A stretch of 64,000 nucleotides of DNA, from NCBI GenBank assembly GCA_026120185.1, contig JANUWF010001636.1, positions 868,001-932,000 of the forward strand. The letters run 5' to 3'. The notes beneath the pieces are model-generated. The model saw only the letters and a list, made by a program, of their open reading frames with translations. It had not been told where the DNA came from and searched no databases. Made by a program: the position numbers and the translations under genes. Each line of letters starts with the position of its first letter. The stretch's first letter is position 1. Below are positions 35,257-47,876 of this stretch, one piece after another. This stretch comes from Voacanga thouarsii. Its lineage: Eukaryota; Streptophyta; Magnoliopsida; Gentianales; Apocynaceae.

Positions 35257-35530
35257 CTATGCATCATCAAAATATACAATTCCAAATTTTCCAATGAACT
35301 CATGCAATGCATGATTCATTAATCTCATAAAAGTGTTAGGTGCATTTATAAGTCTAAAAGGCATCATCAACCAATCATAAAGCTTATATTTTATTTTAAA
35401 TACAGTTTTATAGTCATCCCCTTTCCTAATATGAATTTGATAGTATGCAAATTTCAAATCAAATTTTGTAAAAATATCAAAACCATGTAATTCAGACAAT
35501 ATGTCATCTAATCTAGGTATAGGGTGACGA
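35257..35530 (-). pseudogene. Ty3/gypsy reverse transcriptase fragment
   Basis: The minus strand encodes about 90 residues with the gypsy RT pattern: a [15 protein letters not shown] stretch, then [20 protein letters not shown], then FMRLMNHAL and VYFDD, the active-site aspartates. It is cut off on both sides, with a stop directly after the YFDDA. No LTRs or other gypsy domains are seen nearby. Confidence 0.88.
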
Positions 35531-36254
35531 TACTTTATGTTATATTATTGTCAATTTGATATAAAACGTTACAAAGTATTCTCAAATCGTTAGACTCTTA
35601 ATCTAGTAACTGATCAATTAGAAAATTATAATAAATCCTTAAACCTTGAAACCATCGGATGCATATCAAATAGTTTCGTTTGTTTGCATATAAAAAACAA
35701 AAAGTGCTACCGAAAAAACAAAAGTTACATGAGTTTGATTTCTCTTCCTTCAATTTCGACTCATCCAAGATTTGGACGAAGTTTGAATCAAATCTCAATT
35801 GTCAGGTCAGAAGTCTCTATTAGAAAGATTTGCAAATGAAGAAAACGAAGTGAAGGGTCAAGAAAATTACCCCAACAGCCCAGGGAGTTTCGTACTTAGA
35901 CTACCGACTTTTTCCGGCCACTTCGACTACCGGCCAAAAGTCCACCTCAAATTGACGCGTTCATTCACAATGTCAGTGCTTTTAAATCACGGCGGTGTCT
36001 TAGTGGAACACACGGAAGCTCCGTCCATTCTCTTTTAGAATTTCAAATTCGCCTGTTAAAGGGGAAAGGTGGAGAAGCGTTGATCTGCATATGGATTAAA
36101 ATGCAAGGAGAGTACTGGATCCTAATGCGGGACTATCAGTACGTTGTGTGCTCCCTCATCATTAATGTACTTTCCATGGCCCTTTTATTTATTTATTTAT
36201 TTTTTTTAAGGTTAAATTAGATATCTAAATTTTATGGACTATTCTTAGGCCTTA
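35531..36254. other. Intergenic DNA
   Basis: A 79-codon plus-strand frame at 35799-36038 has no recognisable family or neighbouring splice signals, so I do not call a gene. The segment is less AT-rich than its surroundings. Confidence 0.4.
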
Positions 36255-36985
36255 ACAATCATCTAGAGTTGTAAACGAATCGAATATTCGTGAACGAAAA
36301 TTCATTCGATCTTATTTATATTCGAATAAGACTTGTTCATTTAATAAATAGACGAATTCCAATATGTTTATAAACATATTATACTCTTCATATCCCATAA
36401 TATAAGTCGTTAGAGATTAATTTTATTATCCTAAATTATCATTAGGGGTTTTTTAAGAAGGTTTTGAAGTTATTTTTACATTTTTATCTTTATTTATTAT
36501 TCTCTTTCTATCCCTTCTCTTCTCTTGTTTTCAAAATATTTAAATAAGAGTATTTTAAAAAGAAAAATATATAAAATCACCTTATTTTTAAGAATCTTAA
36601 TATGTGTAAAATTAAATCTAGCGACTTATATTAAGGGATGGAGGGAGTATATTTTTAAAAATTAATTTTATTTATTTATTTATATTTTATAATATTAAGA
36701 TTTATTCTTAATAAATCTTATATTATAGTATTAAGATTAATTATAATATTTTATTTATTTATTTAATATTTATAATATTTAATTATTTTTATTAAATTTT
36801 AAATTATTATTTTTATTAATTTTAAAATAAAAATATATGAAATAAAGAAATTTGAACTCGAATGTTAATCGAGTTTTTCAAATTCGAACTTAAATAAATA
36901 TTATTAAACAATAATCGAATAAATTCGAATACGAATTTAAATTCAAATAATAAACGAACGAACGCGAACAGTTTTTGATTATGAT
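36255..36985. repeat. Repeat with CGAAT/CGAACG-rich ends, split by a MITE
   Basis: The left part (about 36270-36355) is rich in CGAAT and AACGAA, and the right part (about 36855-36980) carries the related motifs CGAATAAATTCGAA and AACGAACGAACGCGAAC. This resembles a common non-coding plant repeat. A Stowaway element lies inside. Class and exact limits are uncertain. Confidence 0.4.
36384..36647. mobile_element. Stowaway-type MITE
   Basis: Left end CTCTTCATATCCCATAATAT and right end TATTAAGGGATGGAGGGAG are inverted, with TA at 36382-36383 and 36648-36649. It shares its interior with the elements at 478-753 and 15115-15346. Confidence 0.85.
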
Positions 36986-39760
36986 TGGATTAAAAAATAT
37001 GATACTTGATTTGTTCGTTTTTTATTATAATTCTACCTTTGGGAGATGTAAATCGCGAGATGTCCCAACTGGCCTTGGGTTTCCCATAATACCCTGTACA
37101 CAGCTCTGTACGCCACTTGGCACAAAAGGTTATCTCCACACAAATTGGTCAGTGCATAGCATCGAAGTGTGGCGGCGAGAACTATCATAGATAAGTCAAC
37201 TAATTGGGATGTCCTCTGGGGGAGGGGGCGGGTGCTCTAGGGCACTTTTTCATTATTAATAGGCAAGTTTGGAAGAAAGATGTCTCCTAATAGAGAATTC
37301 ACGTAACATTTTTTTAAAATTTTTTTTTATTAATAAAGGTTTGCAATCATAACTCAAGAGTATGTACATGGCTCATGTCCCTAATTTTGGGACGCTTTTT
37401 CGTTATTAGTAGGTGACTTTGGGAAAAAGATGTTTATTAATAGAGAATTTACGTAATATTTTTTTTAAAAAAAAATTTATTAATAAAGGTCTACAGCCGC
37501 TATATGAAAGTGTGCATAGGGTTTATGTCTTAGGAGATGTTTGAATCTAGAATGTTAGTGTGAAAATTTCAACACAAACAATCTTGACCAATTCAAGAAA
37601 CAGAGAATTCACGTAACATAAAAGAAATCATATTCTTAATTAATAATTGCTTTGTCTAGATTCAAATATGTTATATTAATTTGATATAAAAATTTAACAT
37701 GATATTTGTTTATTAGTAAATTATTATATTATTTTTATTAGTTAAAAATTTTAATAATAAGATTTATAAATTAACTCTTATGTTTATTGTTAAAGTTTAA
37801 AAAAAATATATTAACATTCATTTTAAAACATTCTATAATAGAAATATAAATATTTAATTTAATTGTACACGAAAGGTTATTAGGTTATTAACTTCGACCG
37901 AACCTAGTTATCTCTGTAACCATTGACAGAAACAAGAGGTGGAGTAGCGTTCGCCATCCTCTCCCAAAGTTTCAAAATTAGCACATTCATTTAAAAAATA
38001 AATTAAAATTTATATAAATTTTCCTTTGATTCCTTTAAATTTTTTAAAAATTATAACATTTTTCTTTATCTTCTTCTTTCCCATAACTTTAAAGATTTGG
38101 TTCCATTCCAATCCGCATCGATCAATCACTCAATGATGTTAAGAATTTGGAGAGAAAGGAGAATGAGAATATGCATCATTTAAATATCACAAGTATCATG
38201 TTTTCCTCTTCCATTTCCATGATTATGCTGTTGAACAACGATGATAAAATCCAAGGGGTGTTCTGCATATTCATAAAGTTTATCAATTGGGTGGAGTAAG
38301 TTGCCCGATTGAAGCCAACAAGTTGTCCTCCTTTTGTGCACTGGAGATGGGATTCAGCTTGGAATTTTCACAAACATTACACATGCGTATTGTTGCGCAG
38401 CCCCTTAAACAGTGCTAAAAATATCAGTCCTTGTAATGGACAACAGATGATTTCCACATCATCTAATAATGGAGATAATGCTCCCTTGAGAAAGACAGTA
38501 GTGTTATCCAAGAGGACAGATTGGAAGATTTGCATTTGGATTTGGAGTCTTCTTGCGGAGAAATTTTTTAGAGTGGATGTGATTTTTTTATAAATAAATA
38601 ATACTTTTAGAATTGTTAAACAATTTAAATTTAGTTTATTTCTTTTTTAGTATGAAATAAATTTCACGTTTTCCATTTCTAAATTCAATCCCAATGCACA
38701 AAGGAAAGAGATAGTGCATACACGACTTTGTAACAAATTGCTAAAATGAACTTTCTGCATTCTCAAATGCATTTCTCTTCTACACGCAACGAACCACTTG
38801 AAAGTTAGCTTAAAATAACAATGATTAGAAAGAACCTTATATATTTTTCAAATTTATTCTTTTTTTAAAGAAATAGTTTAAAGGGAATAGGTTATCACAA
38901 ATGATTTTCCAAACTAAATTAACTTTTTAAAAGTTAGCACTTACGAATAACGTACAATTGATGGTTGGATTCCACCGTTAGAACTAATTTGATATCTTAA
39001 AAAAAAAATTCAGAAAATAATTTATGGATGAATTTGGTAGCTTAAAAAAAAGTTTAAGGATTAAAAATACTTAAAGAATTAATTTGGCCGTTCACAAATA
39101 TTTTATAGGCTAAAAATTTTGACCACAAAAACTCAAAGATGAAAATAGTTTAGAGTTAATTTCAAAAGGATCCTTAAAATTGTTCCCACAAAAAAAAAAA
39201 TAAAAAATCAAAGAAGGATGTCATGCATAAATTCTCTAAGAAGTCCCTAAAAATGTCAACAATGTGCAAAAAAAAAAGGTCTTCGTCCATAGCCTTTAAT
39301 TTATAACAAACCTAGCTCAATCTTCTTCTATCTTTCCAAACCCATAAGCCTTGCCATCACCCTGTTCCCTTCCACATTGCCCCTCTTCTCCCCTTCTCCT
39401 TTTTCCTTTCTTCTTCCCTACCAGCACTAGCCTCATTTACCACCCTTCCCATCTTCTTTTCTTCTTTCCTATTTCCCTGCTGCCCTACCCCTGTAATTCC
39501 TCACTGGCACTGGTACTAGCATCACCGCCACTCTTCGAATCTTTCTTTCTCATTCTCTTCTTTTTTTCTTCTTTCATATTTCGCTACTGCCCTATTGCTA
39601 TGCTTTTCTATTCTTTCCTTCCCCTTTCCTCTACCTCTTTTCTTCCTCTCTCCCAATGGTGGCTATTTTCTTCCTTCAATAAACCGAGAGTTCACTGTCT
39701 TGCCTCAACCCATAGCCCTCACTTTCCTTCCTCCCCACTTTATTGTCATGTCCTTAGAAT
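36986..39760. other. Intergenic DNA
   Basis: No gene recognised. A two-copy tandem duplication lies at 37232-37535. A strongly pyrimidine-rich block at 39350-39730 gives a 138-codon frame made of Ser, Pro, Phe and Leu, which is composition rather than a gene. Confidence 0.45.
37232..37535. repeat. Two-copy tandem duplication, about 153-bp unit
   Basis: The segment starting near 37238 (CACTTTTTCATTATTAATAG) recurs near 37391 (CGCTTTTTCGTTATTAGTAG). Both continue with a poly-purine GAAAGATGT-like core, an AGAGAATT-ACGTAA string and TTTATTAATAAAGGT. The copies have diverged. Confidence 0.7.
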
Positions 39761-39769
39761 AGCCTAATC

Positions 39770-39900
39770 TTAAAAGTTAGCTTATAAGGTAAAATAGTCC
39801 AAGTGAATAAATATCTCACATTAGAATCCAATACTGTTGATGTGAGATAAAGCCCCATAAGCTAGCAAATCATGATCATGACATCCCACAATGGTTTGCA
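39770..39900 (+). repeat. Flank repeat shared with the 49.3-kb locus
   Basis: TTAAAAGTTAGC at the left through CATAAGCTAGCAAATCATGA matches 49324-49450 at roughly 60 percent by eye. Both copies lie beside the spacer repeats described at 39948-40860 and 49055-49240. Confidence 0.45.
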
Positions 39901-39947
39901 GCCCCAACGCCTATGCTGGCTATATATGTGCTGGGCGCCCAGCCTTG

Positions 39948-40860
39948 ATCGAACTCTACAATACTAGCATCACCAAACTATCTTTGTACTAGTCACATTT
40001 TTGTCCACATGCCCAAAAATGTGACTATGGGCTTGGTAGTACCACCATTCATATTAGGTAAAAATAGATATTTCAATATGTATTTAGATCTATTCTTATA
40101 TACCAATAATTCTGAACAAACCTTCAAATATTGATATCACTAAACTAGCCTTGCACTAAGCCTTTCTTAGCTATCACACCCCATGCCTGCAACATGACTA
40201 TGTGCTTGACAACATGCACAGTCAACTACTTCGTCACCGTTCTTGGATTAAAATAGATATCCTAAATTAATAATATGTACTTATACTCACTCTATAATAC
40301 TAGCATCATCAAATTGGCTTTTCCTAGGCCTTTCCTAGATGCACTCCCTGTGTCTGTAGGCCTAGGAATGTGACTATAAGTCTGTTAATATCTACAGTCA
40401 ACTACTTGTTCTCGACCATTACTAGACTAAAATGAATATTTCAAATTGACAACGGGTATTTAGATACATACTTATATACCATTTACATATTCAATTAGAA
40501 TTCAAGGTGGGATTAGAGTATTATATTCAATCTCCCTTTAGGCCCAAACATTCTTACTAGGCCCAAACTTAAGAATTAAACTCAAGACCAACTAAACTAG
40601 TAGTACTTTAGAGATGACTTCTACTACGTATGGTAAAGCACTTGGGAGTACGATTATGGGTCTAGCAACATTCACGGTTAAATCTGGACACTATTTTATT
40701 GTCCAAAATTGATATTCTAAGTTAACAATGAGTATTTAAATCTATTTTTATATAGCATTTACAAATTCAATCAAAATCCATGTGAGATCAAGGTGTCATT
40801 CTAGTCTAGAGTGAACTTTGTAATACTAGCATTACCAAACTGGCATTTGTGCTAGGCCTC
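39948..40860. repeat. Degenerate tandem array of spacer plus TRIM-LTR pieces
   Basis: A spacer resembling ACTCTACAATACTAGCATCA recurs near 39950, 40305 and 40820, with a weaker form near 40131. Each is followed by sequence resembling part of the 185-bp TRIM LTR found at 42703 (the blocks around GCGACTATGGGTCT, ATGGATATCCCAA and the TTATATACC string). The first three units are spaced about 175-180 bp apart. A larger piece at about 40337-40795 also contains TRIM-like internal sequence (the TTTAGGCCCAAA region) between two LTR-like parts. All copies are much more diverged than the complete TRIM. Confidence 0.6.
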
Positions 40861-42702
40861 TCATAGTGATAAGAATCTACCTAAGCTTCAAAACTCATCT
40901 AAAGAAGGGAAATAGAAAATTAAATCACATTCCATGACTTCTTGGGAAACATCAAGGTATAAGGGATTTCAAGCCTACAAAGTTTATAAGCTAAAAGCCA
41001 CAAAGTGCGTGAAGAAATGGGTGGTAAAAGGAAATCTACAAGAAGTTCAAGATAACCACATTTCATATTTTGAGCCAAGGAAACTCATCAAAAAGCTTTG
41101 GAGATCAAAAAGAACAAATTTGGAAAGTTAGATGCACGAAATACACGACTTGATACAGGAGCATGCATCAAGCTATGCCAAAAGACAGTCAAGAAGCAAC
41201 TCTCAATAGTTTGTATGGCTTGTTGCACACCTATAAAACAAGCCATTTTGAAGTTGGGCTAGGCCAAAAGTTTACCTAGCACGACCGTACAAGAATTCTA
41301 CATGGCCGTGCATTTTGCAAGTTTCAAATTAAAATTTTTCCTTACTTAGTTTTCTCATTATTTTGGCCTTATTCTTAATTCCATGATTTTGTAATGCTTA
41401 TTAAGGCCTAAAGACATGATAAATGTGCCTTATAAAGTTAAAGTTTGCAACCCTTTATAGGTTAAGTTATAGTTTATGTATATATTCTATTATAACACTT
41501 GTAATAAAACTTTGGTATTGATTTGAGATCAAAGCATCTTTTCTGAGGGTGATCTTGTTTGGTTCTTCCAAAAAATCAAGACTTCTTCTTAGAATTTTAG
41601 TTCTTACCTTTTAACAAGTCTCTAAACAACCAAAGGATAGATCACTTGAAGTGACAAGATTGTGGTAAAAATTAGAACGTAAAAAACTCGCAAGGGAAGC
41701 TTTAAAAAATTTACTTTTTCCTCTGGGAGTAATAGAAGAACGACTTGATTGAGATATTACACATTGCTAGCTTTCAACCGCTTGTCTTGTTGCCTCTAGT
41801 TCAAATTCTGCTAATCATCTACTTGGGCACATCAATGTTTGACCTTTTGATTTTTTGAAATATCACCCACATTTTGCCTGTAAAAGCAAAGAACTAGGAA
41901 TTTGGTTTATTCTTGACCAATTGCTAAAAAGTAATATCAAGAAAAATTTCTCAGATTTCTACTAGAAAGAAGCAAAGAGAATATAACTAAAGGAAGAAAG
42001 TTAAAACTCTCGACTATAGTGAAAAGAGAAAGGCCAAGAGAGAAAGAGAGAGCTAGGAAGGGAAGGAGACGACCAAGTCAAAAGCAAAGGAAAACAGTAT
42101 CGTTCTTTTTTTTCCACCAAAGTAGTTTTACCTCAGGAGATATTATCAAATAATGGCAACTGGTTATTCAAGATTGATTCAATCCCAACCAGAATCCATC
42201 ATCTAGCTACCTAACTCCACTCTACTTCTAAAGTGGCGGCCAAGCTAGGGTTTTCAAACCCCTTGTCGGCCATTCTTTTCTCTAGCTGGCTATAACTAGG
42301 CTCAAGCTTAGTAGCTGGCCAACCCTAGCCCAATTAGGCTAGAGTTTGCATCTTGGGCCTTTGGCCCAGGCTATTAGTTCAAACTTTAATTATTTATTTA
42401 AGTTAGACCAAAAGACAAGCCCAAATTAAATAATTAAATAACCCAAATAGACCAAACTTACCTCTAAGCCTTTTTCAAGTTAAGACTTGGGCTAACTTTA
42501 ATTATCCAAACTAAACTCAAGCATTGAATAGTTAATTAATCAAATTAACCAGACTATTAATTTTATCTCTCTTTAGGCCTTTTTACTTTATTTTAGTTCA
42601 ACAATAAATTAGGCTTAATAAAATCCTATTTATTTAAGACTATTTCCTAAACCCAAAAATTAGTCAGGTTATATGGGCTATTTCGAGGACCAAAAGATAT
42701 AT
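40861..42702. other. Intergenic or retroelement-derived non-coding DNA
   Basis: No conserved coding region. A 65-codon frame at 40934-41131 is Lys-rich and unplaced. Sequence near 41280-41320 and 42280-42370 contains repeated short phrases such as CTAGCTGGC and GGCC(T/A). It may include a decayed retroelement, but no ends were found. Confidence 0.35.
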
Positions 42703-42887
42703 TGTCACGCCCCGTGCCCACGGACCCAAGAGCGCGACTATGGGTCTGACAGCACCCACGGTCAATTAATTGGCCGCCGTCCTCACTGGGCCAAAATGGA
42801 TATCCCAAGTTGACAATGGATACTTAGGCCCATCTTTATATACCATACACACATCTCATCCCAATCTCATGTGGGATTGGGGTATCA
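42703..42887 (-). repeat. TRIM 3' LTR (185 bp)
   Basis: It begins TGTCACGCCCCGTG and ends GGGGTATCA on the plus strand. It differs from the other LTR at roughly a tenth of positions by eye, so the insertion is old. Confidence 0.88.
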
Positions 42888-43038
42888 TATTCACCCCTCC
42901 TTTAGGCCAAAGCGTCCTCTTTGGGCCCATACTTTAGGGCTAAACCCAGGACCAACCAGGGGACATAAGATTCTAGAGGTAGCTCCCACCACGCACGGTG
43001 TAGCATTTAGTTCCCATACCTGTCGGGGCTGGTTACCT

Positions 43039-43050
43039 GCTTTGATACCA
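43039..43050 (-). other. TRIM primer binding site
   Basis: TGGTATCAAAGC on the minus strand, one base different from the initiator-Met complement TGGTATCAGAGC seen in Copia-2, lies two bases from the 5' LTR. Confidence 0.8.
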
Positions 43051-43052
43051 AA

Positions 43053-43237
43053 TGTCACGCCCCGTGTCCGCAAACTCGAGAGCGCGACTATGGGTCTGGC
43101 AGCACTCACGGTCAACTACTTAGCCACCGCCCTCGCTGGACCAAAATGGATATCCCAAATTAACAATGGGTACTTAGGCCCATCCTTATATACCATACAC
43201 ACATCTCATCCCAATCCCATATGGGATTAGGGTATCA
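43053..43237 (-). repeat. TRIM 5' LTR (185 bp)
   Basis: The same 185-bp length and ends as 42703-42887. Its outer edge is directly followed by TACATAT and then by sequence that I assign to the left LTR of Copia-3. Confidence 0.88.
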
Positions 43238-43557
43238 TACATATTGTCATTGGCTATTAAAATAATCAAAATACTCATACGGTATAAATAATTGTATTTT
43301 ACATTTTAATTATTTCATATTATCATTATAAGAAAATAATGATTCCAAGGACAATATTGTACTTAGCAATATCTCTGAACTACAAGTATTATGACTAAAA
43401 TATCCCTCTACATGGCACTAACCATAAAGAGAGAAAATAATATACTAACACTCCTCTAAATGATCTTTATCATTCTTAGACCTCTAGTCCGACGATCTAC
43501 GACTTCTTGGAATGTTCTCGTTTTGCTAAGGAGTTATCCTTAAGTAAACACATAAAT

Positions 43558-44193
43558 CATGTTCTTAGAGCCCTAGATATGTATACTATCTGAATAGTTA
43601 CAAAGGGTGATATCTCCCGTAGAAGAATAGAAACTATCTTATATGAATTTGTCTTAACTAACTGATCACATATACCCAACATATAAGTATATTAGTCCTA
43701 CAAAAGAACTTCACATATAGTATATCAAAGTATATACTTCCAACTTTGCTAGACCACTAACCTACACTCAAGTTGTGGTGCTATAGCAGTAGTAGTTTGG
43801 GTTTCTCTTATTTTAATACTTTTAGAAACTACTACTACATGTCCTATTTTAGATATTTAAAATATGTTTATATCATGAAATGAGAGGATTACTCACCAAT
43901 TAAAAGTAAGGTATTTTCTACTTGAAATTCACGACATAATAATTTTGTCATGAGAAGATTCTCATTATCATCAGTCGGTCAAGAATAATTAATTATATGT
44001 TAAGTAACCCATGATCCATACTTTATTGTGAAAGATCTCTGTTCGCATGGATCATGTATTTAACATAATAGGTTGCAAATATTATGCATTACAAAATAAG
44101 GTAAAGAACACAAACGACATAAAGGATAAAACTTTTATTTATTAGCTCGAATTTACATCAATTACATAGTTATTGAGGGCATATATTCTAATA
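43558..44193 (-). repeat. Copia-3 3' LTR (homologous part)
   Basis: It matches 48062-48713 along its length, with shared strings such as AACTATCTTATAT, TTTGTCTTAACTAACT and ATTATGCATTACAAAATAAG. The true left limit may be near 43253. Confidence 0.75.
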
Positions 44194-44194
44194 A

Positions 44195-47100
44195 TCTCTC
44201 ATTTGTATTTTAAAACTATATAAGCCCATAGATGCCCATCCTTATAGCATCTAAGTGTCTAACAATGTTCTAAAGGATTTTCTCCTATGATCTTAATTTT
44301 TTTAATTGTTGCAATAGGGTCTCTATATTATGTCTTTATCACTACCATTTGATTTTTCAGTGGAAAAACTGTACAGAGTGCGTCATTTTTTTAAAAGAAA
44401 AATGTGATCCTCGCTTTATCATTACTCAGACTTTGTGTCAGAGAAAAAACTATTGAGGAACGTCCTTCAGTAAGTAGGTGGAATTGTTGGCCCACCACTT
44501 AAATAGGATCAATTTGTCGGAAAGCATGATGCCCCACTACTTTTCCAAAGAGTTAGATAGCTTTTACTTTTTTGAAGAGTCATTTGTCGGATAATAGATC
44601 CAAAGAGTTAAGTTAAGCTCAGTATATAAGCTGATGCTTGTTTCACTGGTGAAGAGATCAACCAGATTATTCTTAGAGACTATTTGTTTTGCTATGATTT
44701 CCAACTCTAGATAAACCCTCAAATCAGATAGTATTTCTTCTTAATGTGCTTCCCCTTCTGGTGATTCCTTGGTTCTTTTAACTGTGAGACAGCTCCTGAG
44801 TTATCATAATAAAGAATAATGGGTTTGTCCATCTGTAGTACGACTTCAACTTTTAAAAGAAACTTCTAAAGTCAGACTAATTTTTCCTTAGGTGCCTCCG
44901 AATTTGCTATATACTCTACTTCTATGGTTGAATCAACAATACAAAATTTTTTTTATGCTTCTCCATGAAATTTCCCTTTCAGATAAGGTAAATATATATC
45001 TACTAGTAGATTTTCTTTTATTCTTATCTATCTAAAAGTTTGAGTCCGCACCCTATTGAAACTAAGTCATATGCTTTATAAACTAGTATATAATCACTTA
45101 TTCCCTTAAGGTACTTTAGTATATACTTTATAGCTTACCAATAAACCTTCTTTGAATTTGACTGATATCTACTAACTAAGTTTATAGCAAAACAGATATC
45201 TAACTTAATACACAACTTGACATACATGAGACTTTTCACAATTGAGGCATAAGGAATCATATTCATTTTTTCTTTCTTTTCTTGTGTCTTAGGATACTCT
45301 TTAGAAGAAAGAGATAACCCATGCCTATAGGGGATTTAAGCTACTTTACATTGATCCATACTAAACTTGACTAATATCTTGTTAATGTATATAGTTTGAA
45401 TAATCCTAATATCCTCTACCTCATATTTCTAAGAAGTTTAATTCTATGAATGTAGTGAGTTTCTGTCAAGTCCTTCGTACTGAACAAACTAGAAAGTTAA
45501 ATATTTGTAGATAATAACATCCTTACATAATTGCCAATGAGTAAAAAGTCATATACATATAATATACGAAAACACACATTTATACATTCTAAATTTTTAT
45601 ACATGCATGGTTCATCATTGTTTTGAATGAACCTGTAAAATTTTATAATCTTATCAAAACGAGTGTTCCATACTCTTAATTCTTGTTTAAGTCCATAAAT
45701 AATTTTTTTTAAATTTGCAAACTATGTGCTCTTATTTTTTAGCAACAAAACCTTCTAATTGGGACATATAGATGTTTTCACTAAGATGACCATTTAGAAA
45801 GGCTATTTTGACATCCATCTGTCATATCTCATAATCATAATGACAAGCGATGGTAAGAAGGATATGGATAGATTTAAGTATGGTTATTAAGAAAAATATT
45901 TCTTCATAATCAATACATTTTCTCTGAGTATAACCATTTGTCACTGGCCTAACCTTGAAGGTTTCTATCTTTCCATTCGCGCTTCTCTTCCTCTTGCATA
46001 CCCACTGGCACGCTATGAGTTTTATCCCTTTAGGTGAAGCTACAATATTCTAGACTTGATTAAAGTATATTGACTTAATCTCGGTATTCATTACTTCTAT
46101 CGTATGTCTGCACTAACATCATCAATAGCCTCCTCATATCTAGTGAGATCTTGTTCTAAATGGTTAGAGACTAGGTAAAAAAAAATCTCATGTCTATCTT
46201 TCTGGAATCCTAGATATCCTTTTACTATGATGCGATTGCATTTATACAGAATATTTAGGTTGTGCTTCTTCTGGCTCTTCAATTAGGTTACTAGAAGTTG
46301 ACTCAGAAGGAAACTTTTCTATAAGTTCTATTTTACTTGAATCTTTAGTGGATATATTGAGATCTTGTTCCAAGTATCTAGAGTTGGTACTTACTAGTAA
46401 CTTATACTCATTTAGATGATAAAACTATTTACCTTTTATTTCCTTTAGATATCCAACAAAATAGTATAGCTCTAATTTTGGTTCTAACTTACCTCCCTTA
46501 ATCAGCACATAAGTTGGATATCCCCGTATCATAAGATGATTTAGACTAGGCCTTCGCCCAATCCATATCTCATAGAGTATCCAAAACATTGACTTGGAAA
46601 ATATTAAGTTCAAAATATATACTATAGTTTCTAAAGTATATCCCCAAAAAGAAATATGAAATATTGCATGACTCATCATGCTTCTTACCATTTTCATCAA
46701 TTTTTTATTCATTTTCTCAACTACTCCATTTTCCTGGGATTTCTCAACCACAATAAGTTGAGATACTATCCTATGATATACCATATAATATTTGAATTTT
46801 TCGAGGAGGTACTCTCCACCATGATCTAATTGAAGAGCTTTGATCAGCTTACCTATTTAACACTCCAAACTCCACATCAATCTTAAACTCTTTGAACTTA
46901 TAAAAAAAGTCAGACTTGTGCCTCATCAAGTTAACATAACCATACCTTGTACAATCATCTGTGAAAGTGTTAAAGTATTCAAAACCTCCCCTAACTAGTG
47001 TAAACAAAGGATCACACATATCAATATGAACTAGACTCAATTTTTCTTTAGCTCTATCTACCTTTTGGGAGAAAAACCTTTTGGTCATCTTCCCAATTAT

Positions 47101-47870
47101 ATATGATTCACACTAAGGTCAGACTTTCAATCTCAATAAGTTTAAGGACCTATTATGAATTAACCTCTAAATCCTGATCAATTTGGTGTGACCCAACTTT
47201 AGATGTTATAAGTATGAATAATTAATAATGACATTTCTCTTTTTACTTGTTGTAAGTTCACTTTGAGCATTGTTTATTTGATAGTTAATAGGGTTTACGA
47301 AGAATAAATTACCATATATGTGCCTAGTACATAAAGTATCTCTAGTTCTACTGATAGTAATACTAAAATAGAATGAAATAGAATATTCATAATTCATTTT
47401 GTTTAAAACCAAGAATATATAAAATATTCTTCAATAGAACTGTTCTATTACAATCAAATATCAATTCCAGATCTCTCACTGCTTCAACCATACTTTAGCT
47501 CTATTACCTATGCAAAGGCCAGTCTCATTTTTCCTTATTCTCCTTATCTTTCAAAATCTCTATGGAATTTTTCTTGGTTAAATAGTCCGAACACTCATTT
47601 TTTCAGTGTCCCTTTTTGTCACATTTGAAACATTTCCCTTTAGTTTTGGCATTGGGTTTGGATTTAGGTTAGGTCGTCCCATTCCCCTTCTTCTTCGTCT
47701 TGAACTTTCTGGATTGGACCCAATTCATGATGAAGAAGACTTGAGGACTAAGGCCTTAGACTATGGTTTTACCACATTTTCTGTCATTTGGAGCTCCTTC
47801 ATTAACTTTATAAGAGTCATCTCTATCTTATTCACATTAAAATTTAATTTGAACTGGGAGAAGGAGTCCG
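44195..47870 (-). pseudogene. Copia-3 gag-pol remains
   Basis: Recognisable minus-strand pieces are the start of the integrase core with LSLVHIDMCDPL (47088-46849), the rest of the integrase with NGVVEKMNKKLMKMVRSM (46784-46425), and reverse transcriptase and RNase H traces between 46100 and 44700, including an IEVEYIA string near 44925. No frame is open over a whole domain. The gag side (47500-47870) contains a Cys-rich trace near 47620 that may be the zinc knuckle. Confidence 0.78.
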
Positions 47871-47876
47871 ACAGTG

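Larger units (their letters stand above)
42703..43237 (-). mobile_element. TRIM retrotransposon (535 bp)
   Basis: Two direct repeats of 185 bp (42703-42887 and 43053-43237) with TG...CA ends flank a 165-bp non-coding interior. A primer binding site TGGTATCAAAGC lies two bases inside the right LTR on the minus strand, so the element is transcribed leftward. The LTR has a TATATAA string on the minus strand. Size, structure and lack of genes fit terminal-repeat retrotransposons in miniature, which move using proteins of other elements. The flanks TATAT and TACAT are an imperfect 5-bp duplication. Confidence 0.88.

Noticed and set aside
35799..36038. A 79-codon frame near the gypsy fragment
   Set aside because: Not recognised as gypsy or host protein, with no splice or promoter support.
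39351..39767. A 138-codon plus-strand frame
   Set aside because: It lies in a pyrimidine-rich block and translates into repetitive Ser, Pro, Phe and Leu; this is base composition, not a gene.
42871..43230. Frames on both strands across the TRIM
   Set aside because: They run through LTR and internal sequence of a non-coding element and have no domain; one spans the LTR edge.
43238..43252. Target duplication for Copia-3
   Set aside because: CATAT at the left and TGGGG at the right do not match; the ends are altered by TRIM copies.
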